This document shows positions 6,219 to 14,038 of a stretch of 32,432 nt of DNA, in pieces. The notes beneath the pieces were generated by a model, which made no database searches, was not told where the DNA came from, and saw only the letters and a list, made by a program, of their open reading frames with translations. Within the stretch, counting starts at the first letter, position 1. Each line of letters begins with the position of its first letter. This stretch comes from a virus. The stretch is taken from the IMG/VR virus record IMGVR_UViG_3300046169_000041, positions 1-32,432 of that record, one strand, 5' to 3'. The position numbers and the translations under genes are program-made.

Positions 6219-6626
6219 ATGAGAACGGAGAAGGATTTCAACCAATGGATAAGGAGACAACTATATGAAACAACTAATGGTAACTGCGTTGTACAACGCA
6301 TTGAAAATACTACGTCAAACGGTGTGCCTGACATTATGGCTATTACACCAGACCATGTATTTCTTATTGAAAGTAAATTTGAAACTGTTAAGGTTCGTCC
6401 GGAACAAGCAGCATTCCAAATTAAAGTTAACGAAACCACAGCAGGACTCGACCATCCGTGTATATGCGTCACCCTCACTGGATATCCAAAGACTAAGAGA
6501 TTGGTTGTAAACGTATTTGATAGATCAGCAGTTACAACTACTGGCATCAAATGTAAACACCAACTAGAGTTTACTCTTGATAATGAAGGCTTTAAAGAAT
6601 TTTATAATTACTTTCCTCGAACCTAA
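6219..6626 (+). CDS. VRR-NUC domain nuclease
   Basis: The 135-aa product carries the VRR-NUC core: NGVPDIMAI (G-x-PD with the metal-binding Asp), then FLIESKFETVKVRPEQAAF, the E-x-K pair and the downstream Gln of this PD-(D/E)xK family. These enzymes cut branched or flap DNA and in phages often serve as Holliday-junction-type nucleases in recombination or packaging. The length (about 135 aa) is typical of phage stand-alone versions. ATG 6219 was preferred over TTG 6177, because residues between them look out of frame. It lies between the JAB gene and DNA polymerase, and starts the replication/recombination part of the plus-strand cluster. Confidence 0.8.
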   Translation: MRTEKDFNQWIRRQLYETTNGNCVVQRIENTTSNGVPDIMAITPDHVFLIESKFETVKVRPEQAAFQIKVNETTAGLDHPCICVTLTGYPKTKRLVVNVFDRSAVTTTGIKCKHQLEFTLDNEGFKEFYNYFPRT

Positions 6627-6789
6627 TTACAGGTCAATCAGAAAACGTGGTTACTCCTACTACCGTGGTTAGCAAAAAGTAGGACTAGACGATGATCCCA
6701 AGCGTCTGATCAAGGCCTATGGCCTAGCATCCACCAAGCAACTCATCCATTCTAGATACCCTGGTCAGCAATGACCAGCCAATTTATAT
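6627..6789 (+). other. structured intergenic region, candidate RNA or regulatory element
   Basis: This 163-bp gap has no ORF but several inverted repeats: TCCTAC/GTAGGA (6655-6660 with 6679-6684), AGACG/CGTCT (6687-6691 with 6703-6707), AGGCC/GGCCT with TAT loop (6713-6725), and CTGGTCA/TGACCAG with a GCAA tetraloop (6761-6778). A direct repeat CGTGGTTA occurs at 6646 and 6664. GNRA loops are typical of folded RNA. There is no T-tract after the last hairpin, so it is not a simple terminator. It is not a tRNA (no T-arm). Confidence 0.45.
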
Positions 6790-7032
6790 ATGACAAAAAT
6801 AGATCCAACATACGAATCAAGCAACAGTGGTAAAGAATTTTACGAAGCCATTGATAAAAAAGCTAAAGACATACTAAAGAATGACCCATACTTCCAGTAT
6901 AGAGAAGCTGTAAAGAAAGCACAGCAGTCAGGTCTAATAAGACAAAAGACTACTGAAGAGATACACAATGACTTGAAAAAGAAACGTTGGATAAAGATTA
7001 ATAGAGAAATTAAGAAAAACGAAGAAGAATAA
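6790..7032 (+). CDS. small charged hypothetical protein (80 aa)
   Basis: An 80-aa, highly charged helical protein rich in Lys and Glu (for example EEIHNDLKKKRWIKINREI in the second half), with no Cys or membrane segment. The family is not recognised. Its TAA overlaps the ATG of DNA polymerase by one base (TAATG), so translation is probably coupled and it may be a polymerase-associated or regulatory protein; this is inference. The start lies after an AT-rich stretch (TTTATATATG) without a Shine-Dalgarno site. Confidence 0.65.
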   Translation: MTKIDPTYESSNSGKEFYEAIDKKAKDILKNDPYFQYREAVKKAQQSGLIRQKTTEEIHNDLKKKRWIKINREIKKNEEE

Positions 7033-8858
7033 TGCAACAACCTTTATTTGCACCAGAAGCAACTTGGCGACCTCCAAATATTTTACCTGAGTTAGATACT
7101 GTTATATCAATTGACTTAGAAACTTGTGACCCTAACTTAAAACGTAGTGGTCCTGGTTATAAACGAAAGGATGGCAAAGTCATAGGTATTGCAATAGCTG
7201 ACAAACACCATACTTTATATTTACCATTTGACCACTTAGGTGGTGACAACCTGGACAAGGGTATAATTGTATCATATGTAAAAAATGCGTTAAGCAGATG
7301 CAGTGAAGTCATTATGGCTAATGCATCGTATGACCTTGGCTGGCTTGAGACTCTAGGGGTAGAAGTCTCATGTCCAGTTAGGGACATACAAATAGCAGAA
7401 GCATTGATTGATGAAGAATGTTTTTCTTACTCGTTAAATAATCTAGCTAAAAAATACTTAAACTTAAATAAAGATGAAGAAGGTTTACGTGAAGCAGCAG
7501 ACGCATTTGAAGTTAATGCTAAAGGAGAAATGTGGAAGCTACCTGCAAGATATGTAGGTAAGTATGCTGAAGCTGACGCTAGATTAACATATGACATATA
7601 CCAATATCAAATACCTATACTTAAAGAGGAAGACCTATGGAAAGTATGGGAACTAGAAACAGAGCTTATACCGGTGCTACTACACATGACAATGAAAGGT
7701 GTACCTGTTAACTTAGATGCTGCAGAAGTACTTAACAAGCAACTTAAACAACGTGAAGCTAACTTACGTAAACAGTTTGGTACGCTAGACATATGGTCGC
7801 CACCTAAACTAGCAAAACATTGTGAGAGCTTGGGACTAATAGTGCCTCGTACAGAAAAAGGTAATCCATCTGTATCTAAAGAATTTTTACAAACATGTGA
7901 ACACCCAGAAGTAAAACTCATATATGAAGCAAGAATTGTCAACAGACTTAGAAAAGTATTTATACAAGATATCATCTTACATCAAAATTACAAAGGTCGG
8001 ATACACGCCGATTTTAAACAAACCGCTAGTGATAGTGGGGGAACCAGATCAGGAAGATTATCATCAGCTAATCCGAATATGCAACAAGTACCCAAACGTA
8101 GTGACATTGGAAAAGCTATTCGACAACTATACATCGCTGAACCTGGAAGCTTATGGTGCAAAGCTGACTATTCATCTCAAGAACCCAGACTCCAAGTCCA
8201 CTACGCTCTTCTTGGACAATTTGGCAGACCCCTTCCAGGCGCAACAGAAGCCTTAGATGCATTTACACGTGGTGAAAAACTATATACATTCTTTGAAAAA
8301 ACGACTGGTTTACCTTACGACACCTGCAAAATGCTTTGCCTTGGGATTTCGTATGGGATGGGCAACAAGAAAATGGCAAGGACGCTTGGCATATCAGATG
8401 AACTTTGCACGGATACAATGCGAAAATTTAATAAAGAAGCTCCGTTCTTAAAAGTATTGTTTGACAACTGTATGAACACAGCTAACCAACGTGGCTACAT
8501 CAAAACTATACTTGGTAGGAGAGCTCGTTTTGACTTTTGGATACCATCATTTAATGACCAACCTGTAAAAACACTAAAAATTGCAAAAGGAAGATACAAA
8601 GACAAACCGCTCTTCAGAGCCTTTACATCTAAAGCACTCAATAGACTTATCCAAGGTTCCGCTGCAGATCAAGCTAAGCAAGCAATGGTTAACGCATATA
8701 AAGCTGGATTTGACATGAGACTACCAGTGCACGATGAGATTAATGCTATGGTTAGTAGCGAAGCAGAATCTAAACAACTAGCAACAATTATGGAAGAAGC
8801 AATACCACTCAAAGTACCAGTCGTAGCAGATATAGATTTAGGAGGTACATGGTGTTAA
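7032..8858 (+). CDS. polA: family-A DNA polymerase with 3'-5' exonuclease
   Basis: The 608-aa, T7-type enzyme would replicate phage DNA. The proofreading domain is at the N-terminus: ISIDLETCDP (Asp28, Glu30), ANASYDLGW (exo II) and YAEADARLTYD (exo III). The polymerase domain has motif A KADYSSQEPRL, motif B CKMLCLGISYGMGNKK (from Lys433) and motif C LPVHDEI. At the position matching E. coli Phe762 this enzyme has Leu437 (codon 8340-8342). In marine phage surveys Leu here has been linked to slower or temperate-type replication, whereas Phe and Tyr occur in many lytic phages. It lacks the 5'-3' exonuclease domain of bacterial Pol I, as usual in phages. Downstream genes follow closely, several of them overlapping. 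Confidence 0.95.
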   Translation: MQQPLFAPEATWRPPNILPELDTVISIDLETCDPNLKRSGPGYKRKDGKVIGIAIADKHHTLYLPFDHLGGDNLDKGIIVSYVKNALSRCSEVIMANASYDLGWLETLGVEVSCPVRDIQIAEALIDEECFSYSLNNLAKKYLNLNKDEEGLREAADAFEVNAKGEMWKLPARYVGKYAEADARLTYDIYQYQIPILKEEDLWKVWELETELIPVLLHMTMKGVPVNLDAAEVLNKQLKQREANLRKQFGTLDIWSPPKLAKHCESLGLIVPRTEKGNPSVSKEFLQTCEHPEVKLIYEARIVNRLRKVFIQDIILHQNYKGRIHADFKQTASDSGGTRSGRLSSANPNMQQVPKRSDIGKAIRQLYIAEPGSLWCKADYSSQEPRLQVHYALLGQFGRPLPGATEALDAFTRGEKLYTFFEKTTGLPYDTCKMLCLGISYGMGNKKMARTLGISDELCTDTMRKFNKEAPFLKVLFDNCMNTANQRGYIKTILGRRARFDFWIPSFNDQPVKTLKIAKGRYKDKPLFRAFTSKALNRLIQGSAADQAKQAMVNAYKAGFDMRLPVHDEINAMVSSEAESKQLATIMEEAIPLKVPVVADIDLGGTWC

Positions 8859-8998
8859 CAGAGTTTACAGTAACAGAAACATACAAAGTCAAAGCAACCA
8901 CTATTGACCAAGTACAAACAGCCATCAGTAATGATGACTTTAGTGAGATTGAGGTGGAGGTTGATGAACGTAAAGTAACCATAGAACCAAATTTATGA
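8849..8998 (+). CDS. small acidic hypothetical protein (49 aa)
   Basis: A 49-residue frame starting MVLTEFTVTETYKVKATTID and ending at TGA 8996-8998. It overlaps the polymerase end by 10 nt and the next gene by 4 nt (ATGA). The sequence has alternating beta-type segments and an acidic middle, typical of small phage proteins. GGAGGT at 8841-8846 is a Shine-Dalgarno-like site for the ATG at 8849 or the GTG at 8852. The family is not recognised; it fills the gap exactly, which supports it being real. Confidence 0.6.
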   Translation: MVLTEFTVTETYKVKATTIDQVQTAISNDDFSEIEVEVDERKVTIEPNL

Positions 8999-9273
8999 AA
9001 CAATCAATATTAGTAGAAGCAGCTAGATTAGTCGACACTGACAGAGCCGAAGATTACGGTGACCCACGTGACGATTTTAAAAGAATTGCGACCATATGGT
9101 CAACATTATTAGAGAATAAGTTGAATACCGACTTGACATCTGATGAAGTTGGAGCAATGATGATCGCCCTCAAGTTATCACGTTCCGTGTTTAACAAGAA
9201 ACGAGATAACTGGATTGACATAGCAGGCTACGCACACTGCGCTGACCTGTGTACAAACTATAAACAACAATGA
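8995..9273 (+). CDS. DUF6378-like phage protein (92 aa)
   Basis: The pattern ILVEAARLVDTDRAEDYGDP near the N-terminus, DDFKRIATIWS, MMIALKLSRS and DIAGYAHCAD is that of the phage protein family named DUF6378, of full length here. These are all-alpha proteins; a relation to MazG-like nucleotide pyrophosphohydrolases has been considered, but no catalytic motif can be demonstrated here. The gene overlaps the small ORF before it and, by ATGA, the gene after it, so it is part of the replication operon. The family is likely, the function unknown. Confidence 0.7.
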   Translation: MKQSILVEAARLVDTDRAEDYGDPRDDFKRIATIWSTLLENKLNTDLTSDEVGAMMIALKLSRSVFNKKRDNWIDIAGYAHCADLCTNYKQQ

Positions 9274-9863
9274 ACGATGAAATATTATCAGAAGCTGAAG
9301 AATACAGCAAAAGCCTTAGTGTCGAAGATGCAGTCGACTCTACAGAGAACGTTGAAACCAACGATCTTACAGAAATCACTCAGTTGGGTAAAGAACTTGC
9401 CGAACTCGATAACAGCATACTTGAAGCGGAAGCAGAAGTAAGTAACCTAAAGCAAAAGCGCAAGCATATAGCAGAAGAGCTAATGCCTGACCTTATGGCT
9501 AAATACGGTCTCAAGCTAATACAACTTGATGACGGTCGTAAAATACAAGTTAACAACTTTGTTGACGCACGTATCAAAGACCCAACTACAGCGTTCCAAT
9601 GGCTACGTGAAACTAACAACGATAGTATTATTAAAAACGATATTACTGTCAGCTTAGGTAAAGGAGATGATGCACTTGCTCAGCAGGTTGTAGCAACTCT
9701 TAAACATGAGCACGACATAGAAGCTCAAGTACGCATTGGAATACACAATATGACTCTAAAATCTTTTTGCAGAGATGCTTTGGACAACCCAGAGCTTGCA
9801 GAATCATTACCTCGTGAGGCTTTCGGTATCTACGAAGGTCAACGAGCGAAAATAACTAACTAA
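9270..9863 (+). CDS. coiled-coil hypothetical protein in the replication cluster (197 aa)
   Basis: Residues 1-35 are acidic and probably disordered. Residues 36-75 form a likely coiled coil (ELAELDNSILEAEAEVSNLK and onward). The rest is a mixed alpha/beta domain beginning YGLKLIQLDDGRKIQVNN. No enzyme motif is seen. Similar coiled-coil plus small-domain proteins lie next to single-strand-binding proteins in other phages, and here the next gene is an SSB candidate 17 bp downstream. The start overlaps the preceding stop (ATGA). The function is not known. Confidence 0.65.
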   Translation: MNDEILSEAEEYSKSLSVEDAVDSTENVETNDLTEITQLGKELAELDNSILEAEAEVSNLKQKRKHIAEELMPDLMAKYGLKLIQLDDGRKIQVNNFVDARIKDPTTAFQWLRETNNDSIIKNDITVSLGKGDDALAQQVVATLKHEHDIEAQVRIGIHNMTLKSFCRDALDNPELAESLPREAFGIYEGQRAKITN

Positions 9864-9880
9864 CAGAAATAAGAAACATT

Positions 9881-10609
9881 ATGGCATTCGACATATCAAC
9901 AGTCGCAGGACAAGGTACTGAGAATCTCGATTCAGGAGGTTCATCACTACCGTTCATTAAAATACTACAGGACTTGAGTCCTCAACTAAAAGCTCAAAAA
10001 GATGAATACATCGAGGGCTCAAAATCCGGTGATCTAATGTATGCTAAAACACAAAGCATCATTGATCAACCAGCAAGAATTGTACCTTGCTATACTAAAT
10101 CTATCTACACAGAGTGGATCCCACGTGCTCGTGGTGGAGGCTTTGTAGGTAATCACGGTCTAAACGTAGTCAGCAACCCTAACTACGAGAAAGGTCGTGA
10201 AAGACAATACGACGAATGGCTTGGCGAGAACGAGCTTAAGTTTACTACATACTGGTTTGTTCTATTAGAACTAAACGGTAAGTGGGAACAAGCAGTTATC
10301 CCATTCACATCTTCTCAGTTACGCGTATCACGTAAACTAACTGGTGACATCAATAAGTTCCGTTATGAATCAATGGACGTGACGCCACCATTATTTGCAC
10401 AGTCTTGGGAGCTCTCTGCAGTTCTAGAGACAAGTAAGAATGGCGATGACTACTACAACTTCAACTTCGCAGAACCGAAAGTCCTTGACTTTGAGGCTGA
10501 TGAAGTATTGTTGTCTTTGGCATCTGATACATTCAAAAGTGCATCTGATACACCTTTGTTACAGACAAGCGATGAGCCTACTCTGTTAACAACAGAACAA
10601 CCGTTCTAA
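9881..10609 (+). CDS. candidate single-stranded DNA-binding protein (242 aa)
   Basis: A 242-aa protein with a beta-rich core (for example FTTYWFVLLELNGKWEQAV, residues 126-144) and a low-complexity tail rich in Ser, Thr, Asp and Leu ending TTEQPF. Phage and bacterial SSB proteins often end in a flexible tail with a terminal Phe, which binds polymerase or helicase partners. Size, position between replication genes and a strong terminator right after the gene (implying an abundant product) fit an SSB. No signature motif proves it. Alternatively it is a recombination-associated phage protein of unknown function. Confidence 0.45.
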   Translation: MAFDISTVAGQGTENLDSGGSSLPFIKILQDLSPQLKAQKDEYIEGSKSGDLMYAKTQSIIDQPARIVPCYTKSIYTEWIPRARGGGFVGNHGLNVVSNPNYEKGRERQYDEWLGENELKFTTYWFVLLELNGKWEQAVIPFTSSQLRVSRKLTGDINKFRYESMDVTPPLFAQSWELSAVLETSKNGDDYYNFNFAEPKVLDFEADEVLLSLASDTFKSASDTPLLQTSDEPTLLTTEQPF

Positions 10610-10620
10610 ACCGTTATCTT

Positions 10621-10660
10621 ACCTCCTGCCCATTATCTTTCGTGGGCAGGAGGTTTTTTT
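10621..10660 (+). terminator. strong rho-independent terminator
   Basis: ACCTCCTGCCCA (10621-10632) and TGGGCAGGAGGT (10643-10654) form a perfect 12-bp stem with a 10-nt loop, followed by a run of T. It separates the SSB candidate from the primase gene, which starts 6 nt downstream and so needs readthrough or its own promoter. Confidence 0.93.
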
Positions 10661-10666
10661 CTTTTT

Positions 10667-12208
10667 ATGATTCCATTAGCAGACCTAGCATTTAAATTTT
10701 ACGACCTCTTTGTATGTAACAAAGATGTGTACGGACAGACAACACTTACTGGTAAAACCAGAGACCGTGACGGCAAAGCCGACTCACGTAGCATGTTAGT
10801 AAAGTCAGAACTTACAACTGATGTGTGGGAAGACCACCTTCGTGGTAGTAAGCTTATTGGCTGTACACCATTGTTTAACGAAGACCAAGTCAAGTGGGGT
10901 GCATTAGACGTAGATGTATACCAAGACTCTAATACAATTGAAGATATACTTAAACTTGTAGTAGAACATAAACTACCGTTTGTTGTATGTCGTTCTAAGT
11001 CTGGTGGTGCACACGTATATATGTTCTTCTCAGAACCAGTAAACGCAGCAACAGTTATTGACAAACTTAAATCCTTTTCTGCATTCTTTGGACAAGGTGC
11101 TTGTGAGATATATCCAAAGCAACCAAAGATAGGTGACAGAAAAGACAACAGTAAGTACGGCAACTGGATAAATATGCCTTACAGTGGCAACCCTACATTA
11201 CAGTATGCATTCGATAATAAGGGTAAAGCACTTAACCCACAAGAATTTTTAGAACTAGCTAACGAAAGAAAGCTATCAAAAGAAGAGTTTGTATCGTTAG
11301 ATGTACCAACAATAGATAACGAGAAACTTCCAGAAGGCCCACCGTGTCTTAATTACATATTTCAAAATCGTACTCAACATTCGGAGTCTCGGAATGTGAC
11401 TCTATCAAACGTCGCTGTATACTTAAAGAAGGCGCATCCGACAGAGTGGAAGCAGCTACTCCATAAATATAACAGGTTATTCCAAGAGCCACTAGAAGAT
11501 AGAGAAGTTGAGTCAATAGTAAATTCATATTCGAAAACAGACTACAAGTATCAATGTGCAAGTCAACCATTGTGTAAATATTGTGACGCAAAATTATGCG
11601 GTCAACGCAAGTTTGGTATAGGTCAAGAAGAGTTTCTACCTAACAACCGTTCACTTATACAACTAAAATCAGATCCACCATTGTGGTTCTTAACGCTAGA
11701 TGACACAGAAATACAACTTACTACTGAGCAGTTTGACAACTTTAATATGTTTAACCAACGTGTTATGGAACGATTACTCGTCAAGTTCCCACCTATCAAA
11801 CAAGCTGACTGGGTTAAACAACAGAATTTATTACTCAAGAACTGTACACAAATAGACATACCATTCGAGATGACCCCTGTCGGTCAATTTGTAGAGTATG
11901 TGTCTATGTTCTGTGCTACAGCTAGTGATAACCCTAACAACATAAAACTTGGACCGATAAAACAAAACGGTTGTTTCTACTTCCGTATGGTTGACCTTAA
12001 AGATTATTTAAGTCAGCAGAGGTTCAAAGAATTACCTGATAACAAGATATTGTCTGTGATCAAACAAGTAATAAAAGCTGATGCTGTTACACATGCCATT
12101 AAAGAACCTGTAAGACTTAACGTTCGTTGCTGGCGTGTTCGTGAAGAATCACTACAAATAGATCCTGCAATACCACTACCAAATTTACAAAATGATAATC
12201 CCTATTGA
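10667..12208 (+). CDS. archaeo-eukaryotic-type primase (PrimPol/AEP)
   Basis: The 513-aa product shows the AEP catalytic pattern: WGALDVDVY with Asp81 and Asp83, then CRSKSGGAHVYMFF (residues 108-121) with the S-G-x-x-H histidine (His116), and WINMPYSG (167-174). It would make primers for DNA synthesis, possibly also DNA. A Cys cluster follows (Cys297, Cys303, Cys306, Cys311) and then FGIG, a pattern that can bind zinc or an Fe-S centre. The residues between (ESRNVTLSNVAVYLKKAHP) resemble a primase C-terminal helical domain. No helicase domain is fused; two helicase genes lie just downstream. It starts right after a terminator and overlaps the transglycosylase gene by 17 nt. Confidence 0.8.
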   Translation: MIPLADLAFKFYDLFVCNKDVYGQTTLTGKTRDRDGKADSRSMLVKSELTTDVWEDHLRGSKLIGCTPLFNEDQVKWGALDVDVYQDSNTIEDILKLVVEHKLPFVVCRSKSGGAHVYMFFSEPVNAATVIDKLKSFSAFFGQGACEIYPKQPKIGDRKDNSKYGNWINMPYSGNPTLQYAFDNKGKALNPQEFLELANERKLSKEEFVSLDVPTIDNEKLPEGPPCLNYIFQNRTQHSESRNVTLSNVAVYLKKAHPTEWKQLLHKYNRLFQEPLEDREVESIVNSYSKTDYKYQCASQPLCKYCDAKLCGQRKFGIGQEEFLPNNRSLIQLKSDPPLWFLTLDDTEIQLTTEQFDNFNMFNQRVMERLLVKFPPIKQADWVKQQNLLLKNCTQIDIPFEMTPVGQFVEYVSMFCATASDNPNNIKLGPIKQNGCFYFRMVDLKDYLSQQRFKELPDNKILSVIKQVIKADAVTHAIKEPVRLNVRCWRVREESLQIDPAIPLPNLQNDNPY

Positions 12209-12551
12209 GTTTATTATGCTACTGTCAATGGTTGAATCTATTGGCAATCCACATGCTATTGGCCGTCACGGCGAACTAGGTATGTTACAAATGACATCAG
12301 CTTATGTACAAGATGCAGCAGAGTTTGCTAACAAAGATTGGACACACGAAGATGCTATTGACGAAGTACTAGCTATTAAAATTTTCCGTGCTTATATGGC
12401 ACGCTATGCAACAGAAGAACGACTAGGTCGTCCAATAACTTTGGAAGATGTAGCTCGTATACACAATGGTGGTCCTAACGGCTACCTTAAAAAATCAACA
12501 CAACTATATTGGGACAAAGTACAATGGGCAATGAAACAACAATCTATGTAG
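12192..12551 (+). CDS. lytic transglycosylase (SLT-type)
   Basis: The 119-aa product has the SLT signature: SMVESIGNPHAIGRHGELGMLQM (in pieces VESIGNPHA and GELGMLQM) with catalytic Glu15, and ARIHNGGPNGY further on. Such enzymes cleave the glycan of peptidoglycan. No signal peptide or membrane segment is seen. It sits between the primase and helicase genes on the plus strand, overlapping both (17 and 28 nt), not in the lysis-like group on the other strand. It could be an endolysin needing a holin, or a virion-associated enzyme; in T7 this activity is part of gp16. The family call is strong, the role open. Confidence 0.8.
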   Translation: MIIPIEFIMLLSMVESIGNPHAIGRHGELGMLQMTSAYVQDAAEFANKDWTHEDAIDEVLAIKIFRAYMARYATEERLGRPITLEDVARIHNGGPNGYLKKSTQLYWDKVQWAMKQQSM

Positions 12552-14038
12552 CAAGTGCTGGTACAGGTAAGACCACAACACTAATGGACTTACTTACAGA
12601 CTGCTTAGAACAGACAAATCCAAAAAAGATTTGTTTTACAACTTTTACTAAAGCTGGTGCTCAAGAAGCTATTGACAGAGCATTAGTTAAAAATCCTAGC
12701 TATGTGCTGTCAGACTTTGAAGGCTTTAGTACGTTGCACGCTCTTTGTTATAGACGTGTACCACGTAAGCAAATGCTTAACAACGAAGACTACAAGTTGC
12801 TATCAGAACTTACTGGTTACAGTATTACTGGTAACACAGCTTACGATTCGTCAGGTATGATGTACTACAACAACACAGGTGACCGTATACTGTATTACAA
12901 TAGTTTAGGTCGTAACCTTAAGATTTCAGCAAAAGAAGTACTAAACTTACAGATTGGTGCTAAGTTGACAGCTGAACAGCTTGACGATTTTAATAATTTC
13001 TATATAGAATTTAAGACACAAAAAAATAAATATGATTTTACTGATCAACTCGAACAATATATTGCACAAGATATTCGACCTAATTTTGATTATGTATTTA
13101 TTGATGAAGCTCAAGACCTTTCTCCTTTACAGTGGGATGTCGTGGATTTTATATCTGAAGGAGCTACCAAAGTATTTATAGCTGGTGACGATAAACAATC
13201 TATATTTAAGTTTGCAGGTGGTGACCCAAGTTCCCTTATTAACAAACAAGGTAACCGTATCGTACTTGACACATCGTATAGACTACCAGCTAAAGTTTTA
13301 AATTATGCAGAAAAAATTGCTTCACGAATCGAAGAAAAGCAAGACTATGCAGTGGTCTCGAAAGACAAAGGAGGGCACGTTGAGCATATCCATAGTCTCG
13401 GCGAAATAGATATGTCCGAAGGGACTTGGTTCTTGTTATGTCGTAACAAATCATTACTACATATCTTTGAACATGAGTTAATGCGCAAACGTCAGTTGTT
13501 TGTGTCAAGTAGTCCTAACTCTCTATTCAACCAACAGCAAATAAAATTTATACATATATGGGAACAATTACGTCGTGGTTACAAATTTAAAGCAATTGAT
13601 ATTAAAAAACTATACCACGATTATTTACCTACTGGTTCTGTAGTTAAACGTGGTTTTAAGAAACAATTAGATCTTATGCCTGACGATGAGATGTTTGGTA
13701 AAGAAGAGTTAATAGATAACTTTGGACTAGTATCAACAAACAAATGGGACAAAGTATTTAGACTGCCAGATTTTACAAAAGAAATACTGTTACACGCAGA
13801 GTCACAAGGCAAGCTTGACAAAGCATCAAACATAGAAGTTAATACTATTCACGCAACAAAAGGTAGAGAGGCAGATAATGTAGTTATACTTCCAGATATG
13901 TCTGGTATAACATACAAAGGAATGCTAAAAGATCCTGATAATGAACATCGTGTATTTTATGTAGCAGCTACTAGAGCTAAACAAAATCTATATTTACATT
14001 CTCCAATAACAACACAGTTTTATAAACTACCAAGATGA
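12524..14038 (+). CDS. UvrD/Rep-like superfamily 1 helicase
   Basis: The 504-aa product has the SF1 motifs in order: Walker A ASAGTGKTTT (I), FTTFTKAGAQEA (Ia), VFIDEAQDLSPLQ (II), IAGDDKQSIFKFAGGD (III), LDTSYRLP (IV), NTIHATKGREADNVV (V) and VFYVAATRAKQNLYLHSP (VI). It unwinds DNA 3'-5' using ATP in replication or recombination; the polarity is inferred from the family. It is shorter than cellular UvrD, with reduced accessory domains, as in phage versions. ATG 12524 was chosen over TTG 12509. It overlaps the upstream and downstream genes, so translation is probably coupled. Confidence 0.93.
   Translation: MGNETTIYVASAGTGKTTTLMDLLTDCLEQTNPKKICFTTFTKAGAQEAIDRALVKNPSYVLSDFEGFSTLHALCYRRVPRKQMLNNEDYKLLSELTGYSITGNTAYDSSGMMYYNNTGDRILYYNSLGRNLKISAKEVLNLQIGAKLTAEQLDDFNNFYIEFKTQKNKYDFTDQLEQYIAQDIRPNFDYVFIDEAQDLSPLQWDVVDFISEGATKVFIAGDDKQSIFKFAGGDPSSLINKQGNRIVLDTSYRLPAKVLNYAEKIASRIEEKQDYAVVSKDKGGHVEHIHSLGEIDMSEGTWFLLCRNKSLLHIFEHELMRKRQLFVSSSPNSLFNQQQIKFIHIWEQLRRGYKFKAIDIKKLYHDYLPTGSVVKRGFKKQLDLMPDDEMFGKEELIDNFGLVSTNKWDKVFRLPDFTKEILLHAESQGKLDKASNIEVNTIHATKGREADNVVILPDMSGITYKGMLKDPDNEHRVFYVAATRAKQNLYLHSPITTQFYKLPR

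Noticed and set aside
5966-6268. Separate 100-aa gene starting at 5966
   Set aside because: Its first 60 residues are a Thr/Asn-rich shadow of the JAB gene; only the last part (from about 6154) looks real and fits better as a frame-shifted JAB end.
6646-6730. tRNA-like segment with GGTTAGC
   Set aside because: It resembles a D-loop by chance; no T-arm (GGTTCGA) or acceptor stem pairing was found.
7924-8451. Two plus-strand ORFs inside the polymerase gene
   Set aside because: The polymerase motifs A and B lie in the main frame across this stretch; the others are shadows.
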